DNA of 51,416 nucleotides from the NCBI GenBank assembly GCA_002862465.1, contig PKDD01000021.1, forward strand, positions 1 to 51,416, written 5' to 3'. The translations under genes and the position numbers were made by a program. The notes under the pieces were generated by a model. That model ran no database searches. It was not told the origin of the DNA and saw nothing but the letters and a program-made list of their open reading frames with translations. The stretch's first letter is position 1, and each line of letters starts with the position of its first letter. This document shows positions 8,605-21,118 of this stretch, one piece after another. The DNA comes from Haliea sp. Its GTDB lineage: Bacteria; Pseudomonadota; Gammaproteobacteria; Pseudomonadales; Halieaceae.

Positions 8605-8684
8605 ATGCGCCGTGCTAAAGTGTGGTCGTGCAAATATTAGTCTTGGAAGATCTCTATCGTACCACCCTTAGATTCGGCGAAGAA

Positions 8685-9266
8685 ATGACAAGATCAGAGA
8701 AACACACGGGAAAGCGTCAAAAAGTGCGGATCATTGGGGGGCAGTGGCGTGGTCGTAAGCTTTCATTTACACCCGCTGACGGGTTGCGCCCAACAGGAGA
8801 CAGAATAAGAGAAACACTGTTCAACTGGTTGGCCCCGGCGATTCAGGGAGCCCGATGCGTCGACCTGTTTGCCGGTAGCGGCGCACTTGGACTGGAGGCG
8901 CTTTCTAGAGGGGCGAGCCACTGTGACTTTGTTGACAGCTCAAATGCAGCACTGAGCCAAGTAAGCGAACACTTAAATAGCCTTGAGGCCGCGGATCGGG
9001 GTCAGTGCCATCCTGTGTCAGCCCAGCAATTTGTAGCGAGCGCGACTCAAGCATATGATATTGTATTTGTTGATCCACCTTTCATGCAGCAACTGGTGGC
9101 ACCGATTTGCGAAGCACTGGCGGTGCAACACTTGTTAAATAAGAATGCGCTGATCTATATTGAAACAGAGGCGATAACCTCACCTCCCAAAGTTCCAATG
9201 GACTGGAAACTGCACCGAGAGAGGGTTGCTGGGAGCGTGGCGTATCACCTGTTCAGCCCTTGTTGA
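8685..9266 (+). CDS. rsmD: 16S rRNA (guanine(966)-N(2))-methyltransferase RsmD
   Basis: Methylates N2 of G966 in 16S rRNA using SAM. The product shows RIIGGQWRGRKL at the N terminus, GLRPTGDRIRETLFNWL, the SAM-binding DLFAGSGALGLEALSRGA and the catalytic DPPF. I start at the ATG at 8685 (193 residues, beginning MTRSEKHTGK); the upstream in-frame alternative at 8622 adds 21 residues not expected in the family. It faces ftsY divergently, as in other gammaproteobacteria. Confidence 0.95.
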   Translation: MTRSEKHTGKRQKVRIIGGQWRGRKLSFTPADGLRPTGDRIRETLFNWLAPAIQGARCVDLFAGSGALGLEALSRGASHCDFVDSSNAALSQVSEHLNSLEAADRGQCHPVSAQQFVASATQAYDIVFVDPPFMQQLVAPICEALAVQHLLNKNALIYIETEAITSPPKVPMDWKLHRERVAGSVAYHLFSPC

Positions 9267-9301
9267 TCTAACAGACGGTGATCAGCGATAACGGTTATTA
9301 A

Positions 9302-9859
<558 letters not shown>

Positions 9860-9866
9860 TAGCTGG

Positions 9867-10679
9867 TCAGCGCTGACAGGTGGCGCAAAAGACGCTGCTG
9901 CGCTGCCCCAGGCGTATTTCCCGTAGCGATGCGTCGCAACGCTTGCAGCATTGGCCTGCTCTGCCATAAACCAAGAGTTGCTGAGCGAAATATCCGGGGC
10001 TGCCGTCACCCCCAACAAAATCTCTTAGAGTAGTCCCTCCGTCATCTATAGCAGAAGTGAGTACTTGCTTTATATTTTCGGCGAGACGCTGGTAGCGGGC
10101 TAGCGAGACTCTTCCGGCAGCGCGATCTGGACGAATTCCAGATATAAACAGAGCCTCGTTAGCATAAATATTGCCAACACCAACCACCACCTTGCCATCC
10201 ATGATGAAATTCTTAACGGGACCCTTCCGGCCCCGAGAACGCTGATACAAGACATCGCCGTCAAAATTTGAAGAAAGAGGCTCGGGCCCGAGATGAGCTA
10301 ATAACGGGTGATTCTCGCCAACAGCGAGCCAAAGAAAACATCCGAAGCGCCGCGGGTCGTGATATCGCAGGCATACTCCATCGTCCAGCAGAATATCGAT
10401 GTGATCGTGACGGGCGGGGGGAGCATCGACATTAACCAAGCGCAGGGACCCAGACATTCCCAAATGCACCAATAGCGAGCCTATCTGCATGCGAAAGAGC
10501 AGATATTTAGCGCGGCGCTCTACTGCCTCGATAACCTGTCCATCCAGCAAAATAGGCAATTGATCCGGCACCGGCCAGCGCAATCGAGACTCTCGCACAA
10601 CCACTCGAGTAATCATCCGGCCAACACAATGCGGCTCCACTCCGCGACGAGTAGTTTCTACTTCTGGCAGTTCGGGCAT
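9867..10679 (-). CDS. mutM: Formamidopyrimidine-DNA glycosylase (Fpg/MutM)
   Basis: Bifunctional glycosylase/AP lyase that removes 8-oxoguanine and formamidopyrimidines. It begins [13 protein letters not shown], which carries the catalytic Pro2 and Glu3. The [12 protein letters not shown] motif with the conserved Asn is present, and the C terminus has the four-Cys zinc finger (C-C-x-R-C ... FCATCQ). At 270 residues it is the normal length. It is transcribed in the same direction as rpmG-rpmB but follows a terminator, so it probably has its own promoter. Confidence 0.97.
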   Translation of the reverse strand: MPELPEVETTRRGVEPHCVGRMITRVVVRESRLRWPVPDQLPILLDGQVIEAVERRAKYLLFRMQIGSLLVHLGMSGSLRLVNVDAPPARHDHIDILLDDGVCLRYHDPRRFGCFLWLAVGENHPLLAHLGPEPLSSNFDGDVLYQRSRGRKGPVKNFIMDGKVVVGVGNIYANEALFISGIRPDRAAGRVSLARYQRLAENIKQVLTSAIDDGGTTLRDFVGGDGSPGYFAQQLLVYGRAGQCCKRCDASLREIRLGQRSSVFCATCQR

Positions 10680-10725
10680 GGCGGATTGTCTTTTTTATGC
10701 TGCAGCACAGCGGACCCAAAAACAA

Positions 10726-10751
10726 AAAACCCCAGCCATAGCCGGGGTTTT
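10726..10751 (-). terminator. Rho-independent terminator after rpmBG
   Basis: The arms AAAACCCC (10726-10733) and GGGGTTTT (10744-10751) form an eight-base-pair stem with a ten-base loop, two of whose positions could pair further. Read on the minus strand, the stem is followed by a T-rich tract (TTTGTTTTTG), as expected for an intrinsic terminator. It lies 25 bases past the rpmG stop and 46 bases ahead of the mutM start. Confidence 0.85.
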
Positions 10752-10776
10752 AGTTATCTTTCCTAACCAAAAGAGC

Positions 10777-10932
10777 CTATTTAATTTTTCCTTCTTTGTA
10801 CATGACATGCTTGCGTACTACCGGATCGTATTTTTTCATTTCCAATTTATCAGGTGTGGTACGCTTGTTTTTATCTGTAGTGTAGAAGTGACCCGTTCCA
10901 GCAGATGAATTCATTCTTACTTTATCTCTCAT
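10777..10932 (-). CDS. rpmG: 50S ribosomal protein L33
   Basis: A 51-residue gene read directly from the sequence. The protein begins [19 protein letters not shown] and ends MYKEGKIK, closely matching proteobacterial L33. It has no zinc-binding Cys pairs, so it is the zinc-independent type, and it therefore offers no zinc-dependent paralog switching on its own. It starts 12 bases after the rpmB stop, with AGGAGAATT upstream as ribosome site, in the usual rpmB-rpmG operon. Confidence 0.96.
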   Translation of the reverse strand: MRDKVRMNSSAGTGHFYTTDKNKRTTPDKLEMKKYDPVVRKHVMYKEGKIK

Positions 10933-10944
10933 CCCAATTCTCCT

Positions 10945-11181
10945 TTAAACATTTTCACCGCGAGCACGAAGATCTTCCAGAACTTTCTCGATCCCCAACT
11001 TATCAATGATGCGCATACCCTTGGTTGATACTCGCAAGCTCACAAAGCGCTTCTGTGAGGGCAACCAAAAACGGTGTTGGTGCAGGTTGGGTAAAAAACG
11101 GCGACGAGTGCGGTTCTTCGCGTGTGATACGTTGTTTCCCGATACCGGACGTTTCCCGGTGACCTGACAGACTCTAGCCAT
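10945..11181 (-). CDS. rpmB: 50S ribosomal protein L28
   Basis: A 78-residue basic protein beginning [17 protein letters not shown] and containing [16 protein letters not shown] and [12 protein letters not shown], all typical of L28. I use the ATG at 11181, which has GGGAG nine bases upstream, and not an upstream in-frame codon. It is the promoter-proximal gene of rpmB-rpmG, and a good sigma-70 promoter lies about 90 bases upstream. Confidence 0.97.
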   Translation of the reverse strand: MARVCQVTGKRPVSGNNVSHAKNRTRRRFLPNLHQHRFWLPSQKRFVSLRVSTKGMRIIDKLGIEKVLEDLRARGENV

Positions 11182-11273
11182 GATGTTTGTCTCCCAAAAT
11201 AGACGCGGGATTTCCAATAAAAATACGCATGATTTAGCGGCCTAAACGAGGCACAGGCCACGCAGAGCGCGAC

Positions 11274-11302
11274 TTTATACCAGAACATCCCAACCATAGC
11301 AA
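11274..11302 (-). promoter_or_regulatory. Predicted sigma-70 promoter of rpmB-rpmG
   Basis: On the minus strand TTGCTA (11302-11297) and TATAAA (11279-11274) are separated by exactly 17 bases. The predicted start point is near 11267, leaving a leader of about 85 bases before rpmB. Both hexamers are near consensus and the position between radC and rpmB is appropriate. Confidence 0.6.
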
Positions 11303-11357
11303 GCGCTTCAGAGATGGCGAAACGGCATATTGCATAAAACGTCGTACATACTGCGCC

Positions 11358-12032
11358 TCACAGCAGCCCTTCATCTGCAAACGAATACTCTCGACCGCAA
11401 CCGACGATGATGTGATCCAGTACTCGGATATCCAACAATGACAGTGCAGAACATAGCCGTTCGGTGATTCTGCGATCGCAGCTACTGGGCTCGGCAATTC
11501 CAGAGGGATGGTTATGCGCAAAAATAACTGCGGCCGCGCCATACTGCAGCGCCCTTATCGCCACTTCACGAGGATAAACCGCCGCCCCATCCAGCGTGCC
11601 AAAAAACAAATCTTCACAACGCAGCACCCTGTTCTGGCTATCCAAAAATAAACAGGTGAACACCTCTGCGTTATGACTCCCCAAGTGATATTGAAGAAAG
11701 CGCCTTGCTTCTCCGGGACTGGTGAGCACATCCGCAGCAGACGCCTTCTGAAAAGCCTGACGACGCGCTAACTCCATCGCTGCGTGCAAGCGGGCATATT
11801 TCGCTGGGCCAATGCCAGAACAGGCGAGCAACCTACTGCGGTCTGACCGCAGAAGCCCACTGATGCCATCAAACTCTTGGAGGAGACTGCGCGCCAGATC
11901 TAGCGCACTGCTGTCCTGACAGCCCGTATTAAGCAACAATGCCAGTAGCTCCCCATCTGACAACGCTGCAGCGCCTCGCTGCAATAATTTATCTCTAGGC
12001 CCTTCGCCGAATGCCCAGCCGGATATGCTCAT
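11358..12032 (-). CDS. radC: RadC family JAB1/MPN metalloprotease-like protein
   Basis: The JAMM zinc-ligand motif HNHPSG followed by a downstream Asp (PSSCDRRIT) lies in the C-terminal domain. The N-terminal part carries a helix-hairpin-helix (LLACSGIGPAKYARL), and EVFTCLFLDSQNRVL is the usual domain start. I start at the ATG at 12032 (224 residues, beginning MSISGWAFGEGPRDKLL), which matches family starts. RadC is no longer thought to be a classical repair protein and its biochemical role is unclear. It is divergent from coaBC, as in E. coli and Pseudomonas. Confidence 0.94.
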   Translation of the reverse strand: MSISGWAFGEGPRDKLLQRGAAALSDGELLALLLNTGCQDSSALDLARSLLQEFDGISGLLRSDRSRLLACSGIGPAKYARLHAAMELARRQAFQKASAADVLTSPGEARRFLQYHLGSHNAEVFTCLFLDSQNRVLRCEDLFFGTLDGAAVYPREVAIRALQYGAAAVIFAHNHPSGIAEPSSCDRRITERLCSALSLLDIRVLDHIIVGCGREYSFADEGLL

Positions 12033-12129
12033 ATGCGCCCCTTCACAAGCTACCTGCCGCAGCAGTGTCAAATATGGCTTTACAGTGGTATCTTTCCTAG
12101 TAGGTTATCTTCCCAGTTTGAGCAAATAC

Positions 12130-13332
12130 ATGGCACATCTTTTCAATCGCAATGTCCTGCTCGGCGTCAGCGGCGGAATCGCAGCCTACAAATCGGCAGA
12201 ATTGGTCAGGCAACTCCAACAACTTGGTGCCACTGTCCGCGTAGTCATGACGCGCGGTGCACAAGAGTTTATTACCCCTCTGACACTTCAAGCGCTTTCA
12301 GGTAATCCGGTGCACATCGAATTACTAGATGAACAGGCTGAGATGGGAATGGGCCACATTGAGCTCGCGCGCTGGGCCGACCTGCTGCTGATCGCCCCGG
12401 CGACGGCTGACCTAATCGCTAGACTAAGCGCCGGCCGAGCCGATGACCTGCTCTCGACAGTCGCTCTGGCAACAGCAGCGCCGCTAATGCTGGCTCCGGC
12501 AATGAATCAACAAATGTGGAAAGACCCTGCCACGACAGCCAACATAGACACACTGTCATTCAGAGGTATCCGGATAATCGGCCCTGCAGCGGGCCAACAG
12601 GCCTGTGGTGATATCGGCCTCGGGCGTATGGAAGACCCCTCTATTATCGCCGACGCTGCGGCCTGCCTATTTCAGAATAGCCATCTCGCCGGCAAGCACA
12701 TCATGATAACAGCGGGCCCCACCCGAGAAGCCCTAGACCCGGTGCGCTACATATCCAATAACAGTTCTGGGAAAATGGGCTACGCGCTCGCAGCTGCTGC
12801 TGTAGATGCAGGCGCCATTACCACATTAGTGAGCGGCCCAGTGACGCTGAAGCCACCCGAGCGCATTCAGTTTCTGAGCGTACAAAGTGCGCAGCAAATG
12901 CTAGACCAGTGCATTGAGTTGATTCCAGAGTGTGATATTTTTATTGGCTGCGCTGCCGTAGCAGATTATCGCCCCACTAAAATGGACAATCAGAAAATCA
13001 AAAAAAATCAGGCTAAAATGACCCTGCAACTGGAACGCAATCCCGACATTATTTCGGCAGTAGCTGCAAGTAAGCATCGGCCGTTCACGGTTGGCTTTGC
13101 CGCCGAAACCAATAACGTTATCGCCTACGCCAGGGACAAAATGCAAAGAAAAGGCCTTGATATGATGGTAGCTAACGACGTGTCCAATCACACTATAGGT
13201 TTTAACAGCGATAATAATGCTGTTACTGTTCTTTGGCATGATGGAGAAAATACCTTGAAGCTCGCGAGCAAAGCCTCTATCGCACAACAGATTATTCATA
13301 TAATTGCTCATCAAACTCGACAAAACAGCTAA
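12130..13332 (+). CDS. coaBC: Bifunctional phosphopantothenoylcysteine decarboxylase/phosphopantothenate-cysteine ligase
   Basis: Carries out steps two and three of CoA synthesis from pantothenate. The N-terminal CoaC flavoprotein domain shows GVSGGIAAYKSAEL, the active-site region LAPAMNQQMW and ACGDIGLGRM with the conserved Cys. The C-terminal CoaB domain begins near ITAGPTREALDPVRYISN and includes AAVADYRP and KxKK-like KIKKNQAK. The ATG at 12130 gives 400 residues. In most relatives dut follows; here the next gene, algC, starts only seven bases after the stop. Confidence 0.96.
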   Translation: MAHLFNRNVLLGVSGGIAAYKSAELVRQLQQLGATVRVVMTRGAQEFITPLTLQALSGNPVHIELLDEQAEMGMGHIELARWADLLLIAPATADLIARLSAGRADDLLSTVALATAAPLMLAPAMNQQMWKDPATTANIDTLSFRGIRIIGPAAGQQACGDIGLGRMEDPSIIADAAACLFQNSHLAGKHIMITAGPTREALDPVRYISNNSSGKMGYALAAAAVDAGAITTLVSGPVTLKPPERIQFLSVQSAQQMLDQCIELIPECDIFIGCAAVADYRPTKMDNQKIKKNQAKMTLQLERNPDIISAVAASKHRPFTVGFAAETNNVIAYARDKMQRKGLDMMVANDVSNHTIGFNSDNNAVTVLWHDGENTLKLASKASIAQQIIHIIAHQTRQNS

Positions 13333-13338
13333 AAATAA

Positions 13339-15721
<2,383 letters not shown>

Positions 15722-15814
15722 CCCGCATAAAGTGATAAAAATCCTCCCCCATTATGGCTCACCTTATTGCAGGCAAGACGGGTAATCGTCTAGCATTGGC
15801 TAATAATTTATTCG

Positions 15815-16462
15815 ATGTGGAATGCTATGCCCCCTAGAAAATCTCAAAGGCGACAGCAAATATTGGAAGCCCTCGCTCAAATGTTGGAGAGCGGCCAAGG
15901 TAGTCGGATCACTACAGCAGGCCTTGCCAAACAGGTCGGAGTCTCCGAGGCTGCTCTTTACCGTCACTTTCCCAGCAAGTCAAAAATGTTTGAAGGCCTT
16001 ATCGAATTCATCGAAGACACGCTATTCGGCCGCATTAATATCATTTTGAACGATGAGCAATTTGCCGCGGTACGGTGCGAAAAAATGCTTATGCTTTTAC
16101 TCGTCTTTGCTGAACGCAATCCTGGGCTTACCCGCATTCTCACCGGTGATGCACTAGCGGGGGAAACCGAGCGTCTGCACGTCCGTGTGGCGCAACTATT
16201 TGATCGCTTCGAGACTCAGCTTAAGCAAGTCATTCGAGAAGCAGAATTGCGCGAGGGTCTGCGGCCCAGTATCCCTTTACCCGCAGCAGCCAACTTGCTA
16301 ATAGCGGCAGCAGAAGGGCGTCTCTCACAGTACGTCCGCAGCGGCTTTCAGCGGCTTCCAACCACAGAGTGGCCTCGTCAATGGGAGTTATTGATGGATG
16401 GCTTTTTTCGCGAAGCCGTCACTGCGCCACTTTCAGGGCAAACCACCCGTTTTAGTCGCTAG
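15815..16462 (+). CDS. slmA: Nucleoid occlusion factor SlmA (TetR family)
   Basis: Binds specific chromosomal sites and blocks FtsZ assembly over the nucleoid. The N-terminal helix-turn-helix (ITTAGLAKQVGVSEAALYRHF) is followed by a region nearly identical in pattern to SlmA (PSKSKMFEGLIEFIEDTL, ERNPGLTRILTGDAL). Two in-frame ATGs, 15815 and 15827, are possible; I list the first, giving 215 residues. Its location between argB/coaBC and pyrE supports the SlmA assignment over other TetR proteins. Its stop codon lies inside a perfect hairpin. Confidence 0.93.
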   Translation: MWNAMPPRKSQRRQQILEALAQMLESGQGSRITTAGLAKQVGVSEAALYRHFPSKSKMFEGLIEFIEDTLFGRINIILNDEQFAAVRCEKMLMLLLVFAERNPGLTRILTGDALAGETERLHVRVAQLFDRFETQLKQVIREAELREGLRPSIPLPAAANLLIAAAEGRLSQYVRSGFQRLPTTEWPRQWELLMDGFFREAVTAPLSGQTTRFSR

Positions 16463-16483
16463 CGCGGTGGTGGAACCGCGCTA
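16460..16483. repeat. Perfect 9-bp hairpin spanning the slmA stop codon
   Basis: TAGCGCGGT (16460-16468) and ACCGCGCTA (16475-16483) are exact inverted repeats around a six-base loop. The first three bases are the slmA stop codon. There is no T-tract on either side, so it is not a standard intrinsic terminator; it lies between the convergent slmA and pyrE genes and could stabilise the 3' end or aid termination. Confidence 0.6.
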
Positions 16484-16539
16484 CTTCGCAAGGTGCTCGA
16501 CGCGCACACCGCCCGCAGCCCACCCCAGTTGCGCATAAA

Positions 16540-17184
16540 TTAAACTCCATACTGCTGACGATATTGCTGCATGGCGGCCAAAGCTCCCGGAGGCCTCTGA
16601 TCTTCGTCCTCCAAATAATCAATAATGTGGCCCATGTTAATTATACTTAAGACCGGCGCGCCATAGGCTCGTTCCACCTCCTGCACAGCCGACAATTGGT
16701 TCAGCCCTCTCTCCTGTCGATCGAGGCCGATAACAACGCCCGCTAGAGTAGCGCCGACATCATCGATCATCTCGATCACCTCGCGAACCGCGGTTCCCGC
16801 TGTAATAACGTCATCGATGACCAGTACGCGCCCTCGCAAAACTGCTCCCACCAGCACACCACCCTCACCGTGTGATTTAGCTTCTTTGCGATTATAGGCA
16901 TACGGTACATCCAGCCCGTGTTGGTCAGCCAGAGCGACCGCGGTAGCCGCGGCCAAAGGAATACCTTTGTAGGCAGGCCCTAACAAAACATCAAACTGTA
17001 CGCCCGAGTTCACGATGCAGTGCGCATAGCACCGTCCCAGGGCCGCGAGTGCGGCACCCGTTGAAAATGCTCCTGCATTAAAAAAATAGGGGCTTATGCG
17101 GCCTGACTTAAGGGTAAACTCACCGAACTTTAACACCTCATTGCTACGGGCAAGCTGAATAAATTCTGTTTGGACTGCGTGCAT
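16540..17184 (-). CDS. pyrE: Orotate phosphoribosyltransferase
   Basis: Forms orotidine 5'-phosphate from orotate and PRPP, the fifth step of pyrimidine synthesis. The PRPP-binding motif [13 protein letters not shown] is clear, as are the N-terminal [19 protein letters not shown] and the flexible-loop [11 protein letters not shown]. The 214-residue length is standard. It is divergent from the Crc-like gene, with a 264-base gap that shows no other gene. Confidence 0.97.
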   Translation of the reverse strand: MHAVQTEFIQLARSNEVLKFGEFTLKSGRISPYFFNAGAFSTGAALAALGRCYAHCIVNSGVQFDVLLGPAYKGIPLAAATAVALADQHGLDVPYAYNRKEAKSHGEGGVLVGAVLRGRVLVIDDVITAGTAVREVIEMIDDVGATLAGVVIGLDRQERGLNQLSAVQEVERAYGAPVLSIINMGHIIDYLEDEDQRPPGALAAMQQYRQQYGV

Positions 17185-17448
17185 AACAACTATAGATCCT
17201 TAAACGAAGCATTGTATTCCACCGGTTAGGCTATAGAATACCCAAATCTGATTTTTTTCACTTTTTAACACCCAGAACCGAGCAGTTACTTGGTCTGCCG
17301 ACACTAATATGGGATAGGACGGCGGGACTGCTGAGCAACGAACAAAACCATCGCTGGCAGAATCACTCAGACAGGAAGTCGGCGAAATGCTTAAATTATC
17401 GAGTAAACCAGGCGTCATAATACGCGCGCTTATATCAAGGGATCAAAA

Positions 17449-18213
17449 ATGAGGATCATTAGTATCAGTGCGGATGGCATCAAAAATGCCGCAGAGAAAG
17501 GTATGTTTGACTGGCTAAACGAGCAGGATGCAGATTTTATCTGTGTGCAAGACCTGCAGTGTTCAGAATATGACTTGCAGGATAAAGCCTTTTTCCCAGA
17601 GGGATATAACGCTTATTTTTTCGACGACGCGGGTGGTAAAGCCAACGGCGTTGCTATCTATTGTCGACAAATGCCTAAGGCAATCATGACAGGCCTCGGT
17701 TTCGCCGACTTTGATATGGAAGGCCGCTATATTCAGGCAGATTATGAACACCTCAGCGTGGCCTGCCTTTTAGCCCCGCGGGTAGAGTCAGATGATGCGT
17801 CGCAACAAGCCCGAAAAAACGAATTTTTCGCGCTCCTCGGTAGCCACCTACAAAAAGTCCGCAACAAACGCCGAGAGTTCATCATCTGTGGCAACTGGAA
17901 TATCGTGCACAATGCCGCAGATGTGCAGGATAGCCAGCGTAATGCAACGGTCTCAGGTTTTCTAGCCGAGGAACGCCAGTGGATGGACGAACTACTAGAG
18001 TCGGGTTATATCGACGCATTCCGGGAAATTAGCTCAGATCAGGACGAGTTCACTTGGTGGCCAGATGGAGAACGCGGCACAAATGGCTGGCGCACAGACT
18101 TTCATTTGATCTCCCAAGGCCTCAAGTATGCCGTGGATTACGGCGCTATTTACAAGATCAGGCCGTTCTCTTCTCATGCTCCGGTCATTATGGACTACGA
18201 TATCGAGCTTTAG
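17449..18213 (+). CDS. crc: Crc-like catabolite repression protein (inactive exonuclease III fold)
   Basis: The 254-residue protein has the exonuclease III/AP-endonuclease fold but sits between pyrE and rph, where Pseudomonas has crc. Crc works with Hfq to block translation of catabolic mRNAs and has no nuclease activity. Compared with ExoIII from memory, several catalytic positions differ: FNING becomes ISADG, the metal-binding Glu of LQET is Asp (VQDLQ), GDxN becomes GNWN, and SDHAP becomes SSHAP. The C-terminal His and an Asp in WRTDFHL remain. An AAGGGA ribosome site precedes the ATG. Hfq is not in the window, so the regulatory role is inferred from synteny and these changes. Confidence 0.8.
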   Translation: MRIISISADGIKNAAEKGMFDWLNEQDADFICVQDLQCSEYDLQDKAFFPEGYNAYFFDDAGGKANGVAIYCRQMPKAIMTGLGFADFDMEGRYIQADYEHLSVACLLAPRVESDDASQQARKNEFFALLGSHLQKVRNKRREFIICGNWNIVHNAADVQDSQRNATVSGFLAEERQWMDELLESGYIDAFREISSDQDEFTWWPDGERGTNGWRTDFHLISQGLKYAVDYGAIYKIRPFSSHAPVIMDYDIEL

Positions 18214-18231
18214 GTTGCGTCCGCACTAGGT

Positions 18232-18954
18232 TTATCCAGAAGCTAGCGCGGCTTCTTGTAACGCGATCAACTGCTGTATCCCGTTGGACGCTAAGTCCAG
18301 CATGCCATCAAGTTCCTCGCGAGCAAACGGCGCCTGCTCAGCCGTACCCTGTACTTCAATGAATCCCCCAGACTTTCCCATTACAACGTTCATGTCAGTA
18401 TCCGCTGCAGAGTCCTCGGGATAATCTAGGTCCAACACAGGAACCCCTTGGTAAATTCCCACTGACACTGACGCTACCATTTGCAGCAAAGGGTCATCCT
18501 TGATAAGTTTTTCACGCTGTAAATAATTCATGGCGTCGACGAGAGCAACGCAGGCTCCAGTGATTGCCGCAGTGCGAGTGCCGCCGTCTGCCTGAATTAC
18601 ATCGCAATCTATCATTATCGTGTTTTCACCGAGCTTCGAAAAGTCAATCGCCGCGCGCAATGCGCGGCCTATTAGGCGCTGAATTTCTAATGTGCGCCCG
18701 CCCTGCTTTCCCCGAGAGGCCTCCCGGCCCATGCGGCTGCCTGTTGAACGCGGCAGCATGCCATACTCTGCGGTCACCCAACCCTGACCTTGGCCGCGCA
18801 TAAAGCGAGGGACGCCCTTTTCCACTGACGCTGTACAAATGACTTGGGTGTCACCGAAGCAAACCAGCACTGACCCCTCGGCATGCCGCGTATAGTTGCG
18901 GGTAATAATGATTTCTCTCAGTTGCGTGGCTAAGCGTCCACTAGGTCGTTGCAT
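18232..18954 (-). CDS. rph: Ribonuclease PH
   Basis: Phosphorolytic 3'-5' exoribonuclease that trims tRNA precursors. The 240-residue product shows [13 protein letters not shown] at the N terminus, [20 protein letters not shown] (phosphate-binding region) and the [19 protein letters not shown] motif with the catalytic Asp. It is full length with an intact C terminus (unlike the frameshifted E. coli K-12 gene). It converges on the crc-like gene with only 18 bases between stops. Confidence 0.97.
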   Translation of the reverse strand: MQRPSGRLATQLREIIITRNYTRHAEGSVLVCFGDTQVICTASVEKGVPRFMRGQGQGWVTAEYGMLPRSTGSRMGREASRGKQGGRTLEIQRLIGRALRAAIDFSKLGENTIMIDCDVIQADGGTRTAAITGACVALVDAMNYLQREKLIKDDPLLQMVASVSVGIYQGVPVLDLDYPEDSAADTDMNVVMGKSGGFIEVQGTAEQAPFAREELDGMLDLASNGIQQLIALQEAALASG

Positions 18955-19105
18955 GGCTTTACTCCGTTGTATTCAGTCCGCAGGTAAGTATACGCGAGCC
19001 GGCAAGCTAAAGTAGGTAAATAGCGTCACTGCAAGCCACTCTGTCTGCACTAATAACAAACTGCTACACTCATCACCTGGTAACGAAAATGGAGCACCGG
19101 CTGCA

Positions 19106-19972
19106 ATGATTCAAAGCATGACCGCATTTGCTCGAGAGACTGCCGACATTGGGCAAGGCACTCTGACGATAGAACTGCGTTCGGTTAATCACCGCTATCT
19201 AGACTGCAGCTTTAAACTACCTGATGCACTGCGAGCCCTAGAGCCAAAGTTGCGGGAGCACACCTGTGCCAGCCTATCTAGGGGCAAAGTCGACTGTATG
19301 ATGCGGCTGCAGGGACCACAGGCAAAAACCGAAGCGTTGCATATTGATGCCGCTCGCCTCGATGCGTTACTGCAGGCGACCGGCATAATCCAGAAACAGC
19401 TGGGCAGTGTAGCGCCCATCAACCCTCTGGAAGTATTGTCGTTCCCCGGTATCTGCTCTTCCCCAGAAGCGTCAGAGGAGCAGTTGCAAAAGGAGGCGCT
19501 GTCCCTGTTCAGTAAAGCACTGAAAAATATGCAGCAAAACCGTTGCCGGGAGGGGCTAACGTTAGAGGCGCTGGTACTCGATCGCATGACGTTGGTTGAA
19601 GCAGAGGTAAATACCACGCGCAAAATATTGCCCGAACTGATGCAACATCAGCGCGACCGCATCGTTCATAGAATCGCAAATTTAGAGGTGGACGTCGACC
19701 AGGGGCGGCTGGAGCAAGAGCTCGTTTACATGGCCCAAAAAGCCGATGTAGATGAAGAGCTAGATCGTCTCGATATCCATATGAACGAAGTGCGGCACAC
19801 ACTCAAAGAGGGCAGCCCCTGCGGCAGGCGCCTAGATTTTCTGATGCAAGAACTAAATCGAGAGGCCAACACCCTGTCTTCGAAGTCACAATCGGCGACC
19901 ACAACCCAGAGCGCGGTAGAGTTAAAGGTACTCATCGAGCAGATGCGCGAACAAATACAAAACATTGAGTAG
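19106..19972 (+). CDS. yicC: YicC family endoribonuclease
   Basis: YicC-type proteins are endoribonucleases linked to small-RNA decay. The 288-residue product begins MIQSMTAFAR and has the N-terminal signature LRSVNHRYLDCSFKLP, and the C-terminal DUF1732 region with MNEVRHTLKEGSPCGRRLDF and MQELNREANTLSSKS, which supplies the conserved His and Glu residues. It lies 36 bases ahead of gmk on the same strand, the usual arrangement. Confidence 0.93.
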   Translation: MIQSMTAFARETADIGQGTLTIELRSVNHRYLDCSFKLPDALRALEPKLREHTCASLSRGKVDCMMRLQGPQAKTEALHIDAARLDALLQATGIIQKQLGSVAPINPLEVLSFPGICSSPEASEEQLQKEALSLFSKALKNMQQNRCREGLTLEALVLDRMTLVEAEVNTTRKILPELMQHQRDRIVHRIANLEVDVDQGRLEQELVYMAQKADVDEELDRLDIHMNEVRHTLKEGSPCGRRLDFLMQELNREANTLSSKSQSATTTQSAVELKVLIEQMREQIQNIE

Positions 19973-20626
<654 letters not shown>

Positions 20627-20647
20627 TGTATTTGCGGCCATTAATAC

Positions 20648-20678
20648 TGGACGCATACCGGGTATGCTGCGCTATAAT
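20648..20678 (+). promoter_or_regulatory. Promoter-like region with a perfect operator-like dyad ahead of rpoZ-spoT
   Basis: GCATACC G GGTATGC (20653-20667) is a perfect seven-base inverted repeat with one central base. It lies immediately upstream of TATAAT (20673-20678), a consensus -10; the best -35 candidate is TGGACG (20648-20653), with a long 19-base spacer, so the promoter is only tentative. A one-base centre suits a dimeric protein's binding site better than an RNA hairpin. The factor is unknown. Confidence 0.4.
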
Positions 20679-20817
20679 GTTCGGCCGAGTCGTCGTAAAT
20701 TAGCTACGCGGCAGGCAAATAGGCGTCGTCACCATTGATGGCTCCTTACCTTTAGTGAGTTGTGTCTCTAGGTCAACACCTTGAAGTAGCACACGAAACA
20801 ATAGGAAGTACTGAATA

Positions 20818-21078
20818 ATGGCACGCGTAACCGTTGAAGATTGTTTGGAAAACGTCGCAAATCGCTTTGAGCTGGTTATGGTCGCTAGCAAGCGCGCCAG
20901 GCAATTGGCCACCGGCGGCAAAGACCCCCTAGTACTAGAAGAATCGGACAAGAGCACGGTCATTGCCCTACGCGAAATTGCTGAGGGACTAGTAACCAGC
21001 GAAATTCTCAGCCGAGCCAGCGAAATAGCGGCCGAAGAAGAGCTCGCAGAAGTCTTTGAGGCCAGCGAAGCGCTTTAA
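20818..21078 (+). CDS. rpoZ: DNA-directed RNA polymerase omega subunit
   Basis: Small subunit that assists assembly of the beta' subunit and forms part of a ppGpp-binding site in RNA polymerase. The 86-residue product begins [20 protein letters not shown] and includes [12 protein letters not shown], both diagnostic. It precedes spoT by 40 bases, the usual pairing of a ppGpp target with a ppGpp enzyme. Confidence 0.97.
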   Translation: MARVTVEDCLENVANRFELVMVASKRARQLATGGKDPLVLEESDKSTVIALREIAEGLVTSEILSRASEIAAEEELAEVFEASEAL

Positions 21079-21118
21079 GCTCCGCGGGCATCACTAATAC
21101 GGGCCGCAAATTAACTGC

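Noticed and set aside
9288-9298. Small palindrome ATAAC G GTTAT upstream of coaD
   Set aside because: Five-base arms are expected by chance in a window of this size and no promoter element is adjacent.
15776-15791. AGACG/CGTCT hairpin upstream of slmA
   Set aside because: Five-base stem without a T-tract or neighbouring promoter; too weak to call.
17200-17418. Open frame on the minus strand between pyrE and the crc-like gene
   Set aside because: No family resemblance, and it occupies the promoter region of both divergent genes.
18232-18260. Inverted repeat AGAAGC/GCTTCT at the end of rph as a terminator
   Set aside because: It lies within rph coding sequence, the stem is only six bases and no T-tract follows.
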